Positions 7,752 to 15,565 of a DNA stretch of 64,000 nt are shown here, piece by piece. Below the pieces are notes generated by a model. That model was given only the letters and a program-made list of their open reading frames with translations. It searched no databases and had not been told where the DNA came from. The stretch is taken from contig NZ_JALBGC010000004.1 of the NCBI RefSeq assembly GCF_022631375.1, forward strand, positions 1 to 64,000, in the 5' to 3' direction. The number at the start of each line of letters is the position of its first letter. Position 1 is the stretch's first letter. The DNA is from Hymenobacter cyanobacteriorum. Its GTDB lineage: Bacteria; Bacteroidota; Bacteroidia; Cytophagales; Hymenobacteraceae. Both the position numbers and the translations under genes were made by a program.

Positions 7752-8744
7752 CTACCCCACCAGCACGGCGTCGCTGGCGGCAATCTCCTGCAAAATCTCC
7801 AGCACGTCGGCGGGCGTTTCGGCATTTACCAGGCTAGTGCGCCAGGCTTTCGCGCCTTCGAGGCCGCGGAAATAGTGCGCGTAGTGGCGGCGCATCTCGA
7901 AGATGCCCACTTTCGGCCCCTTCCACTCGATGCTGCGGTCGAAGTGCATCTGGCAGGCGGCCACCCGCTCCTCGAGGGTGGGCGGGGCCAGCAGCTGGCC
8001 GGTGGCCACGAAATGCTTCACTTCGCGGAAAATCCAGGGGTAGCCGATGCTGGCGCGGCCAATCATCACGCCGTCCACGCCGTAGCGGTTTTTATACTCC
8101 ACGGCTTTCTGGGGCGAGTCGATGTCGCCGTTGCCGAAGATGGGGATTTTGATGCGCGGGTTGTTTTTGATGCTGGCGATGAGGCGCCAGTCGGCCTCGC
8201 CCTTGTAGAGCTGGGCGCGGGTGCGGCCGTGCACGGTGAGGGCGGCGATGCCCACGTCCTGCAGGCGCTCGGCCACTTCTTCCACGTTTTTGGTGCCTTC
8301 GTCCCAGCCCAGACGGGTTTTCACGGTCACGGGCAGGTGTGTGTGCTTCACCACGGCAGCCGTCATGGCCACCATTTTGGGAATGTCCTGAAGCAGGGCC
8401 GCGCCCGCGCCGCGGCAGGCTACTTGCTTTACCGGGCAGCCGTAGTTGATGTCAATCAAATCGGGCCCGGCCTCGGTGCTGATGGCGGCGCATTCGCCCA
8501 TCGTTTCAATATCGGAACCAAAAAGCTGGATGCCGATGGGCCGCTCGTAGTCGAAGATATCGAGCTTCTTGCGGCTCTTGGCGGCGGCCCGAATCAGGCC
8601 TTCCGACGAGATGAACTCGGTGTACATCAAATCGGCCCCGTTGGCCTTGCACACGGCGCGGAAAGGCGGGTCGCTCACGTCCTCCATGGGCGCGAGCAGG
8701 AGCGGGAAGTCGGGAAGCGAGATGTTGGGACCGATGTTGACCAC
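7752..8744 (-). CDS. dusB: tRNA-dihydrouridine synthase (DusB type)
   Basis: The 330-residue flavoenzyme reduces uridine to dihydrouridine in the D-loop of tRNA, using FMN and NADPH, in the cytosol. The FMN-barrel start LLLAPMEDVSDPPFR is followed by the Dus signature DLIDINYGCPVKQV with the catalytic Cys103. TVKTRLGWDE, TVHGRTRAQLY, FGNGDIDS and GVMIGRASIG follow in the usual order. Length is standard. The gene stands alone and is bracketed by two copies of the same inverted-repeat family (7631-7747 and 8775-8884). Confidence 0.93.
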   Translation of the reverse strand: MVNIGPNISLPDFPLLLAPMEDVSDPPFRAVCKANGADLMYTEFISSEGLIRAAAKSRKKLDIFDYERPIGIQLFGSDIETMGECAAISTEAGPDLIDINYGCPVKQVACRGAGAALLQDIPKMVAMTAAVVKHTHLPVTVKTRLGWDEGTKNVEEVAERLQDVGIAALTVHGRTRAQLYKGEADWRLIASIKNNPRIKIPIFGNGDIDSPQKAVEYKNRYGVDGVMIGRASIGYPWIFREVKHFVATGQLLAPPTLEERVAACQMHFDRSIEWKGPKVGIFEMRRHYAHYFRGLEGAKAWRTSLVNAETPADVLEILQEIAASDAVLVG

Positions 8745-8774
8745 GGGAATACGATAGGTTTTTTACTGATAGAG

Positions 8775-8884
8775 CAACTGTCATCCTGAGCGCCGCGAAG
8801 GACCTTATCACGTTTGCGCCGTTTGATTTACTACAAACAGCTCAGCCGTGATAAGGTCCTTCGCAGCGCTCAGGATGACAGTTG
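8775..8884. repeat. Inverted repeat, GTCATCCTGAGC family, copy 2
   Basis: Arms at 8775-8812 and 8847-8884 are 38 bp with one mismatch, around a 34-nt loop. The arm sequence is nearly identical to copy 1 at 7631-7747, while the loop is unrelated. It lies between the divergent dusB and CPBP protease genes and so must contain or adjoin both promoters. Confidence 0.85.
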
Positions 8885-8943
8885 CCAACTAAATGTCAGC
8901 GTATTTTACGCAAATTTACGCCCTTCCCAACTTGCGCCCCGCT

Positions 8944-9915
8944 ATGAAAGGTTTCCTGCCCCGCACGCTGCACCCCGGCCTCCAGATTCTGCTGCTGCTG
9001 GGCTTCATGATTATGGGCGCTTGCGTGGGCCTGACGCTGTTTGCCGGCATCTCGCAGGCAACGTTCGGGGTGGGCTTGCTCGATATGGCCCGCATCACCA
9101 CTTCGCCGGAGACGCAGCCGCAGGGCTGGGGCATTCTGATGCTGTATCAGGGGCTGCTGCTGCTGCTGGCGTTTGGGGGCGGGGCGCTGGCGCTGGCTTC
9201 GGCCATGGGCTACCGCTGGGCCGAGTATTTCAGCCCGCGCCGGCTGGGGGCGGGTTGGTGGCTGCTGGCCGCCGCCGCGCTCATCGTGGTTATTCTGCCC
9301 TTGATGTCCGTCATCATCGCCTGGAACGCGGGCGCGCATTTCCCGGCCGCGCTGCACGATTTCGAGGGGTGGGCCCGCGCCAGCGAAGACCGCGCCGCTG
9401 GCCTCACCAAATTCCTCACCCGGTTCAATTCCGGAACCCGCTTCGCGGTGGGCGTAATTGTGATTGCGCTGGTGCCGGCCGTGGCCGAGGAGCTGGTGTT
9501 TCGCGGCGTGATTCAAAAAAACCTGGTGCGCTGGTTTTCGCCGCACGTGGGCGTGTGGCTGGGCGCGGCGCTGTTTTCGGCCATTCACTTCCAGTTCTTC
9601 GGGTTTGTGCCACGCTTCGTGCTGGGGCTGGTGCTGGGGTATCTGTACCTCTGGAGCGGCAACATTCTGGTGAGCATGGCCGCACACTTCACCCAGAATG
9701 CCCTGCAGCTGCTCATCCTCTACCTCACCCAGCGCGGCCAGTTCGGCTGGGGCTTCGACCCCGACTCGACCGACGCGCTGCCCTGGACGCTGGTGCTGCC
9801 CTCGGCCCTGCTCACGGCCGGTCTGCTTTACGTGCTGCATCGTAGCATGACGGCCCCCGCCGCGCCTACCCAGATGCTGACCATCGGCAGCGATGGCGTG
9901 CGCCAGGCGATGTAG
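8944..9915 (+). CDS. CPBP-family intramembrane metalloprotease
   Basis: The 323-residue polytopic protein carries the CPBP (Abi / Rce1-like) motifs: VAEELVFRG with Glu182, Glu183 and Arg187, then SAIHFQFFGF with His215, and later AHFTQNAL. These residues form the intramembrane zinc-dependent protease site in the family. About eight helices are visible. I chose the ATG at 8944 (MKGFLPR) because the 17 residues upstream are not membrane-like and lie next to the repeat; the earlier ATG at 8893 is the alternative. The substrate is unknown. The stop codon TAG lies inside the left arm of the next inverted repeat. Confidence 0.85.
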   Translation: MKGFLPRTLHPGLQILLLLGFMIMGACVGLTLFAGISQATFGVGLLDMARITTSPETQPQGWGILMLYQGLLLLLAFGGGALALASAMGYRWAEYFSPRRLGAGWWLLAAAALIVVILPLMSVIIAWNAGAHFPAALHDFEGWARASEDRAAGLTKFLTRFNSGTRFAVGVIVIALVPAVAEELVFRGVIQKNLVRWFSPHVGVWLGAALFSAIHFQFFGFVPRFVLGLVLGYLYLWSGNILVSMAAHFTQNALQLLILYLTQRGQFGWGFDPDSTDALPWTLVLPSALLTAGLLYVLHRSMTAPAAPTQMLTIGSDGVRQAM

Positions 9916-10044
9916 AGACGCGACACTTCGCGTCTCGGTGTGCGCGCCGCTGACCTCCGGCCGAACGACTTTCTTCGAACGTCCGTAACCGCACAACTCC
10001 CAACGATTCCCAACGATGAGACGCGAAGTATCGCGTCTCTACAT
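9910..10044. repeat. Inverted repeat, GTAGAGACGCGA family, copy 1
   Basis: Arms at 9910-9936 and 10018-10044 (27 bp, one C/T difference) carry TGTAGAGACGCGA and TTCGCGTCTC; each arm is itself a small palindrome. The left arm contains the CPBP stop codon. The right arm directly follows the cdsA start codon and encodes its first residues. Confidence 0.82.
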
Positions 10045-11029
10045 CCTTCCCCACTTGGCCGACTCTACGCCTCCCGCTACCTCCGAAACTGCCGCCGCCA
10101 CGCCCGCCGGCCCCAGCAACCTGCGCCTGCGCGTCATCTACGGCCTCATCGGGGCCGCGCTGCTGCTGGGCAGCGTCTGGTTCAGCCCCGTCACATTCGG
10201 GCTGTTCTTCGCCTTTGTGCAGGCCGTGATGCTGTGGGAGTTCTACCGCATGATGCGGGCGGGCGGCTACGCACCGGCTACGTGGATTGGGGTGGGGGCA
10301 AGCCTAGCGCTATTTATAGGCTTTGCTTACACAATTTTTATTACTGACTATTTAGCGGCTACCGGTGATGTGCCAGATGTAATTGGCAGTGCGGTCATCT
10401 ACCAAAACCGGATGAATGCCGAGTATTATGGCTTAGGCCTGTTCTTCCGTAAGATGTTGCCAGTAATAATTCTGTTAACTCCTATCAGTTTGATATTGGT
10501 AGAAATGCGGAACTGGCCAAGTGTCAAAGCGCCGTTCACGAATGTTGGTATCACATTGACTGGCCTATTGTATGTGAGCCTGCCTATGATTTTGCTGAAT
10601 CTCATTGCAGTTAGCAGCAAATCAGGCTACGACTACCGCCGCATCTTCGCCCTGCTTTTCCTCATCTGGGCCTCCGACATTGGCGCGTATGCCGCCGGCA
10701 AAACCTTCGGCAAGCACAAAATGGCCCCCAAAATCTCGCCCGGCAAAACCTGGGAAGGCTGGGCCGGCGGCTTCGTGCTCACGCTGGTGGTAGGCTGGGC
10801 CGTGGGCTTCATGCTGCCCGATATGCCCCTGGCGCACCGCCTCGTGGCGGCCGGCGTGGTGGCGGTGTTCGCCCCGCTGGGCGATTTGGCCGAGTCCATG
10901 CTCAAGCGCAGCGTGGGGGTGAAGGACTCGGGCAGCATCATGCCCGGCCACGGCGGCCTGCTCGACCGGTTCGACGCGTTTCTGCTGGTGCTGCCGGTGC
11001 TGGCGCTGCTGCAACTGCTTTTTGCTTAG
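10016..11029 (+). CDS. cdsA: Phosphatidate cytidylyltransferase
   Basis: This 337-residue membrane enzyme makes CDP-diacylglycerol from phosphatidate and CTP, the branch point of phospholipid synthesis. The C-terminal signature is complete: WASDIGAYAAGKTFGKHKMA, SPGKTWEG, then SMLKRSVGVKDSG and PGHGGLLDRFD. The only credible start is the ATG at 10016, which adjoins the inverted-repeat arm, so residues 2-10 (RREVSRLYI) are repeat-encoded. The section from about 10305 to 10625 has much lower G+C (about 43% over 10321-10620 by hand count) than the flanking parts, giving an AT-rich patch in one gene. psd, the later phosphatidylethanolamine step, follows two genes downstream. Confidence 0.92.
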   Translation: MRREVSRLYILPHLADSTPPATSETAAATPAGPSNLRLRVIYGLIGAALLLGSVWFSPVTFGLFFAFVQAVMLWEFYRMMRAGGYAPATWIGVGASLALFIGFAYTIFITDYLAATGDVPDVIGSAVIYQNRMNAEYYGLGLFFRKMLPVIILLTPISLILVEMRNWPSVKAPFTNVGITLTGLLYVSLPMILLNLIAVSSKSGYDYRRIFALLFLIWASDIGAYAAGKTFGKHKMAPKISPGKTWEGWAGGFVLTLVVGWAVGFMLPDMPLAHRLVAAGVVAVFAPLGDLAESMLKRSVGVKDSGSIMPGHGGLLDRFDAFLLVLPVLALLQLLFA

Positions 11030-11116
11030 CTGTTAGCTTTTAGCCATTAGCTGCTATTAGCCCCGTTCAGGGTAGAGCTAACAGCCAACAGCTAGTAGCT
11101 AACAGCTAAAAGAAGC
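11028..11116. repeat. Imperfect inverted repeat of TTAGCTGTTAGCT words
   Basis: The segment after the cdsA stop repeats TTAGCTGTTAGCTTTTAGC, and the segment ending at 11116 holds its reverse complement with several differences. Direct repetition of the word AGCTGTTAGC makes it a simple-sequence-like palindrome. It ends directly against the -7 box of the glutamate dehydrogenase gene. Confidence 0.6.
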
Positions 11117-11124
11117 TACCTTTG
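11117..11124 (+). promoter_or_regulatory. -7 box for glutamate dehydrogenase
   Basis: TACCTTTG matches TAnnTTTG exactly. It lies about 50 nt before the ATG at 11174, leaving a leader of roughly 40 nt. Confidence 0.6.
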
Positions 11125-11173
11125 CGGCCCTAAACCGTATCCAAGTCCCACCCACACACCATAACCTCCCCTC

Positions 11174-12460
11174 ATGGCAGCCCACACTGTGTATAAAGAA
11201 CCGGCCCCGAAAGTCGACCGCGAAAACCCGCTCGAATCGATGATGTCGCGTTTCAACATCGCCGCCGAAATTCTCGGCCTCGACGACGAAACCTACAACG
11301 TACTCAAAGCTGCCGATAAGCAGGTTATCGTGCACATTCCGGTGACGATGGACAACGGCAAAGTGCAGGTGTTCGAAGGCTACCGCGTGATTCACAACAC
11401 CATTCTGGGCCCGAGCAAGGGCGGCATCCGCTACGACAAAAACGTGCACCTCGACGAGGTGAAGGCCCTCGCGGCCTGGATGACCTGGAAGTGCGCCGTG
11501 GTCGACATCCCCTACGGCGGCGCCAAGGGCGGCATCATCTGCGACCCCACCACGATGAGCGCCGGCGAAATTGAGCGCATGACCCGCGGCTACACGTTGG
11601 CCCTGAAAGACATTTTCGGCCCCGACCGCGACATTCCGGCTCCCGACATGGGCACCGGACCCCGCGAAATGGCGTGGCTGATGGACGAATTTTCGAAAAC
11701 CAACGGCATGACCTCGCCCGCCGTGGTAACCGGCAAGCCCCTGGTAATGGGTGGTTCGCTGGGCCGCACCGAGGCCACCGGCCGCGGCGTAATGGTGTCG
11801 GCCCTGGCCGCTCTCAAGAAGCTGAACCTGAAGCCGACCGAAGTATCGGCTGCTGTGCAGGGCTTTGGCAACGTGGGCTCGTGGGCCGCGGTGCTGCTGC
11901 ACCAGCAGGGCGTGAAAATCAAGGCCGTGTCCGACATTTCGGGTGCGTACTGGAACGCTGATGGCATCAACATCGACGAAGCCATTGCCTACAAAAACGC
12001 CCACAACGGCCGCCTTGAAGGCTTCGCCGGCGCCACGCCGATGAACCCCGACGACCTGCTGACGTCGGACGTGGACGTGCTGGTGCCCGCTGCCGTGGAG
12101 GACGTGATTACCGAGCACAACGCCCACGACATCAAAGCCAAGTTGATTGTGGAGGGTGCCAACGGCCCCACCTCGGCCTCCGCCGACCCCATCATCAACG
12201 AGAAAGGCATCATGGTAGTACCCGACATTCTGGCCAACTCGGGCGGCGTTACGGTGTCGTACTTCGAGTGGGTGCAGAACAAGCAGGGCTTCAAGTGGAC
12301 GCTGGAAATGGTGACCGAGCGCGCCGACCGCATCATGTCCGATGCCTTCGAAAAGGTGTACCAGACCAGCCAGAAATATAAAATCCCGATGCGCATCGCC
12401 GCCTACGTGGTGGCCATCGACAAAGTAGCCCAGACCTACAAGTACCGCGGCGGCTTCTAA
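11174..12460 (+). CDS. Glu/Leu/Phe/Val dehydrogenase (glutamate dehydrogenase)
   Basis: The 428-residue cytosolic enzyme interconverts glutamate and 2-oxoglutarate plus ammonia. The substrate region has GPSKGGIRYDKNV, MTWKCAVVDIPYGGAKGGI with the two conserved lysines, and DIPAPDMGTGPREMAW. The nucleotide-binding domain has GFGNVGSWAA, then the serine- and asparagine-rich VEGANGPTS. Length matches the small hexameric NAD(P)-linked class (about 420 residues) rather than the 450-residue NADPH type, which suggests a catabolic role, though cofactor choice is not certain. It has its own promoter and terminator. Confidence 0.92.
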   Translation: MAAHTVYKEPAPKVDRENPLESMMSRFNIAAEILGLDDETYNVLKAADKQVIVHIPVTMDNGKVQVFEGYRVIHNTILGPSKGGIRYDKNVHLDEVKALAAWMTWKCAVVDIPYGGAKGGIICDPTTMSAGEIERMTRGYTLALKDIFGPDRDIPAPDMGTGPREMAWLMDEFSKTNGMTSPAVVTGKPLVMGGSLGRTEATGRGVMVSALAALKKLNLKPTEVSAAVQGFGNVGSWAAVLLHQQGVKIKAVSDISGAYWNADGINIDEAIAYKNAHNGRLEGFAGATPMNPDDLLTSDVDVLVPAAVEDVITEHNAHDIKAKLIVEGANGPTSASADPIINEKGIMVVPDILANSGGVTVSYFEWVQNKQGFKWTLEMVTERADRIMSDAFEKVYQTSQKYKIPMRIAAYVVAIDKVAQTYKYRGGF

Positions 12461-12517
12461 AAAATGAGCCGGCTGCCCGGGCCAGTTGGCCGTTGGGGCC
12501 GGTTTGTTCGTATGGTT

Positions 12518-12552
12518 TTAAAGGCACGGGCTCAGCGGCCCGTGCCTTTTTA
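12518..12552 (+). terminator. Rho-independent terminator after glutamate dehydrogenase
   Basis: AAAGGCACGGGC and GCCCGTGCCTTT form a 12-bp stem with a 6-nt loop, followed by TTTT. Confidence 0.75.
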
Positions 12553-12677
12553 CTGTTCCTTGCTGACCTTTGCGCTAGCTTAGGGGCCGTGGGCGGCCAG
12601 CTATTGGCCGACGCGCTCCGTTTAAGACCAATTGTTTACCCGAAGCGGCGTCGTGCACGCCGTTTCAATTCGTGATT

Positions 12678-13343
12678 ATGAAGATTCACAAAGAAGGAAG
12701 ACGCATCCTGTTCGTCACGCTGCTGATTCTGCTGGTTCTCAACCTGCTCATGTTTCAGTTCAACCGGGGGCAGGTGCTGGTGAACCGGCTGTTTGCTGGC
12801 GCCACGGTCATCATCTTCCTGCTGATTCTGCAGTTTTTCCGCAGCCCGTTCCGACACATGTTCACCCACGAAGACTTGCTGCTGGCCCCGGCCGACGGCA
12901 AGGTGGTAGTGATTGAAAACGTGTTCGAGCCCGAGTATTTCGAGGATGAGCGCAAGCAAATCAGCATCTTCATGTCGCCCATTAACGTGCACGTCACCCG
13001 CAACCCGATTTCTGGGCTGGTGAAATACTTTAAGTACCACCCTGGCAACTACCTCGTGGCCTGGCACCCCAAAAGCAGCACCCAGAACGAGCGCACCACG
13101 GTGGTGGTAGAGTCGGATGCCGGCCCGCTGGTGCTGTTCCGGCAGATTGCCGGGGCCATGGCCCGCCGGATTGTGTGGTATGTGAACGAGGGCGACGAAG
13201 TGACCCAGGGCGAGGAGTTCGGCTTCATTAAGTTCGGCTCGCGCGTCGATGTTTTCGTGCCGATGGATACCGAAGTGAAAGTAGAACTGGGCCAGAAAGT
13301 GAAGGGCGGCGAAACCGTGATTTGCCAACTGAAGGTGTCGTAA
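12678..13343 (+). CDS. psd: Phosphatidylserine decarboxylase (PSD-A type)
   Basis: The 221-residue protein makes phosphatidylethanolamine from phosphatidylserine. Two N-terminal transmembrane segments (residues about 10-45) precede the catalytic core: LLAPADGKVV, ISIFMSPINVHVTRNP, GNYLVAWHPKSS and NERT. The processing site is IKFGSRVDVF, where the Gly-Ser bond is cut so that Ser becomes the pyruvoyl group of the alpha chain. Length fits the short Bacteroidetes PSD-A type. I use the ATG at 12678; a GTG two codons upstream is possible. With cdsA it places two phospholipid steps in one neighbourhood. Confidence 0.92.
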   Translation: MKIHKEGRRILFVTLLILLVLNLLMFQFNRGQVLVNRLFAGATVIIFLLILQFFRSPFRHMFTHEDLLLAPADGKVVVIENVFEPEYFEDERKQISIFMSPINVHVTRNPISGLVKYFKYHPGNYLVAWHPKSSTQNERTTVVVESDAGPLVLFRQIAGAMARRIVWYVNEGDEVTQGEEFGFIKFGSRVDVFVPMDTEVKVELGQKVKGGETVICQLKVS

Positions 13344-13366
13344 TAATCTTCTTTCAAAGATTTAAG

Positions 13367-13403
13367 AAAGAAAAAGGCCACTGGATAAGTGGCCTTTTTC
13401 TTT
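13367..13403. terminator. Bidirectional terminator
   Basis: AAAGAAAAAGGCCACT and its reverse complement form a perfect 16-bp stem around a 5-nt loop, between psd and the convergent ATP-grasp gene, with A- and T-runs on both sides. Confidence 0.75.
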
Positions 13404-13407
13404 GCTT

Positions 13408-14613
13408 CTACAGCAGCGAATCTATCGGGTTGATGGGTGGAATGAGCAGGTGCGGCACAAATTCCGACAGATTCGTAATCAGGCCCGCGTCGCGGCGGAA
13501 GCCGATGGCGCAGGCCTCGCCAGCCCAGAACACGCCGGCCTGGTAGCGGCGGCCCTGCGCGTCGGCGGGCAGCTCGGCCCATTGCTGGTAGAGCTGCGGC
13601 TGCTGGCCAAACTTGCCGGGAATTTCAGTGCCGGGGCTGCCGTCGGTGTTGATTTCAGCCACGTTCTGGCCCTCGCGGCCGAAAACGGGCTTGCGCACGC
13701 CGTGGCCGGCGAGGGGTTGCAGGCTGGCTTCGAGCAGCAGAGGGTGGTGCGGAAAGGTGGCCCAGAGGTGCGCCAGCAGGGCCTTGCTTTGGAACAGCAG
13801 GGCATAGGCCGGGTTGGCAATCACCACGTTGCGGGTGAGTAGCAAATCTGCGAGGTCGGCGGTGAGGGCAGGCTCTTCCTCGGCCAGAATTTCCCACGGC
13901 ACCAGCTTGAACAGGAAGTCGAACCGCTGCCACTGGCCGGGCACGGTTTCGGCCCACACGCCCCGGTCTTCGCCATCCACCGATACGCGCATGGCATCCA
14001 CCGGGCACACATAGGTATCGGCGAAACCGGCGGTGCGGGCGGCTTCGGCCAGCACGGCGCAGTTGGCTTCGTCCTCGGCGCTGTCGGGCAAATGCACGAG
14101 CAGCAGCGTGGCCTGCAAGTCGTTGTTGAGGCCGCGCCAGTGGCGGAACTGGTCTTCGAGGCACTCAAACAGGCCGTTGGCCTGACGGTCGTCTTCGGCT
14201 TGGCCGGCGGCTACCAGGCTGGCCCACTGCACCACCATGGTTTCGGGCAGGCTGGTGGCGGTATCGGCGTTGAATTCTAGTAGTTTGGGGCCTTCTGGGG
14301 TCAGGGCCAAGTCGAAGCGGCCGTAGAGGTGCCAGTGCCGCTCGTCGTGCCAGGAGTGGCGCACGGCTTCCCATAAGTTGGGCGGAATGGCAAGCTGGCG
14401 CAGGAAGTCGTCTGGCAGTGCATCGGGAATGGCCTGCACCAGCATATCGTAGAGCGTGTCGGCGGCTTGCAGCAGGGTTTCCGCGTCAGCTTCGGGCAAC
14501 TGCACGGCTTCGCGGGCCACGTAGTGCTGGCAGGCGTCTTCGATGGCCCATTCCCAGCCCATGCCACGCACAGCGGGCGCTACATCACCGGTGAGGGGGA
14601 GCAGATTTATCAT
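13408..14613 (-). CDS. Glutathionylspermidine synthase-family ATP-grasp protein (YgiC/YjfC-like)
   Basis: The 401-residue protein has the order of the glutathionylspermidine synthetase C-terminal domain family. It starts with a WAIEDACQHYVAREAVQLP segment, then YGRFDLALTPEGPKLLEFNADTAT (ATP-grasp core). LFKLVPWEIL, LEASLQPLAGHGVRKPVFGREGQNV and the closing AGVFWAGEACAIGFRRD follow. There is no amidase domain, as in YgiC and YjfC. These act as peptide-spermidine-type ligases in principle, but the true substrate is unknown. The next gene upstream on the same strand encodes a lipoprotein with YgiB-like layout, matching the enterobacterial ygiB-ygiC order. Confidence 0.85.
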   Translation of the reverse strand: MINLLPLTGDVAPAVRGMGWEWAIEDACQHYVAREAVQLPEADAETLLQAADTLYDMLVQAIPDALPDDFLRQLAIPPNLWEAVRHSWHDERHWHLYGRFDLALTPEGPKLLEFNADTATSLPETMVVQWASLVAAGQAEDDRQANGLFECLEDQFRHWRGLNNDLQATLLLVHLPDSAEDEANCAVLAEAARTAGFADTYVCPVDAMRVSVDGEDRGVWAETVPGQWQRFDFLFKLVPWEILAEEEPALTADLADLLLTRNVVIANPAYALLFQSKALLAHLWATFPHHPLLLEASLQPLAGHGVRKPVFGREGQNVAEINTDGSPGTEIPGKFGQQPQLYQQWAELPADAQGRRYQAGVFWAGEACAIGFRRDAGLITNLSEFVPHLLIPPINPIDSLL

Positions 14614-14634
14614 TGGTAGGTCGTGACAATTAGG

Positions 14635-14744
14635 ACGTCATGCTGAGCGCAGCCGAAGCATCTCGCGTCCAGCGGTAAATTCAAATGTTTAGAAAAAGAA
14701 TTAGTAGCCGCACGCGAGATGCTTCGCCGCGCTCAGCATGACGT
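14635..14744. repeat. Inverted repeat, GTCATGCTGAGC family, copy 1
   Basis: Arms at 14635-14668 and 14712-14744 carry ACGTCATGCTGAGCGC, then GAAGCATCTCGCGT; they differ by one substitution and one extra base. The 43-nt loop is AT-rich. It lies between the YgiB-like and YgiC-like genes. Confidence 0.82.
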
Positions 14745-14765
14745 GCTTTTTAACTCGAATACCCG

Positions 14766-15443
14766 CTACCCCCCAAAACCCCGGAAGCCGCCGCGGCTGC
14801 CGAAGCCGCTGCTACGCCCGGCCGGGGCGCTGCTGCGGAAGCTGGGGCGCGGCGACGCGCGCAACGTGGAGCGGCTTTCCTGAATGCCGGCCGTGGGCGA
14901 AGTGCGCCCGCCGGCAAACCCCCGGCCGAAAAAGCCGCGGCCGCTCTGGCGCTCGCGGGCCACGTTGGCGCGCCAGCTTTGGTTTTGCTGCATCACGCCG
15001 GGGTTGGCGTAGTAACCGGGGTTGGGGGTCATGTAGCGGCCGGCCATGTAGCCGATGCTGCTCCACATCAGCACGTTCATCAGGCCGCTGTTCTGGACGT
15101 GGTTTTCGGGGTTCTGGCGGCTGTAGTCCTGCATCTGGCGTTGCAGGGCCTGGCCTTGCAGCGTGTCGGTTTTGCCGTCGAGGTGGTGCAGGATGGCGGC
15201 CACTTCTTCCTTGCCAGCAGGGCGCTCGGCCGTGATTTTCCACTCGTCGGGCTTCACTTCAGTCATCTCGGTGATGACGCCCTGGCTGTAGGTTTCGCCG
15301 CCCCAGCTGGCTTCGGCCCCCTGTTCATCGGTGCTGTTTTCGTTGCCCGAGCAGGCGGGCAGCGCGAGGCCCAGGCTGCCGGCGGCGGCCAGCAGCAACA
15401 CGTTGCGGCGCCAGTCGCCGAGGGAGTGGAAGTGCTTTTTCAT
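14766..15443 (-). CDS. YgiB-like (UPF0441-type) lipoprotein
   Basis: This 225-residue lipoprotein opens MKKHFHSLGDWRRN and has a lipobox ending LALPAC. Its layout mirrors E. coli YgiB as I know it: a short acidic region, then a membrane-like MWSSIGYMAGRYM segment (compare GYMMGRLM in YgiB). An Arg/Ser/Gly-rich tail follows, ending in GFGSRGGFRGFGG. Sequence similarity outside these points is weak, so the family link is inferred from layout plus the adjacent YgiC-like gene. The frame extends further upstream, but the Met at 15443 opens the signal peptide. A role in envelope or peptide-polyamine chemistry with the neighbour is conceivable. Confidence 0.62.
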   Translation of the reverse strand: MKKHFHSLGDWRRNVLLLAAAGSLGLALPACSGNENSTDEQGAEASWGGETYSQGVITEMTEVKPDEWKITAERPAGKEEVAAILHHLDGKTDTLQGQALQRQMQDYSRQNPENHVQNSGLMNVLMWSSIGYMAGRYMTPNPGYYANPGVMQQNQSWRANVARERQSGRGFFGRGFAGGRTSPTAGIQESRSTLRASPRPSFRSSAPAGRSSGFGSRGGFRGFGG

Positions 15444-15565
15444 AGGAATGAGAAGTGTGGATGGGCGCTGTCCTAAAAGGAAAACTATGCTTGTTTGGCA
15501 AAGACCGGGATTGCAGATTTGTCGGCTGAAAGCTTCAGCGCGGTTAAGCCATACTTGCTGTTGGG

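Noticed and set aside
7631..8884. Inverted repeats near dusB as rho-independent terminators
   Set aside because: The loops are 34-51 nt long and no T-tract follows the stems. One copy lies upstream of the gene start, so a terminator role is not the best reading.
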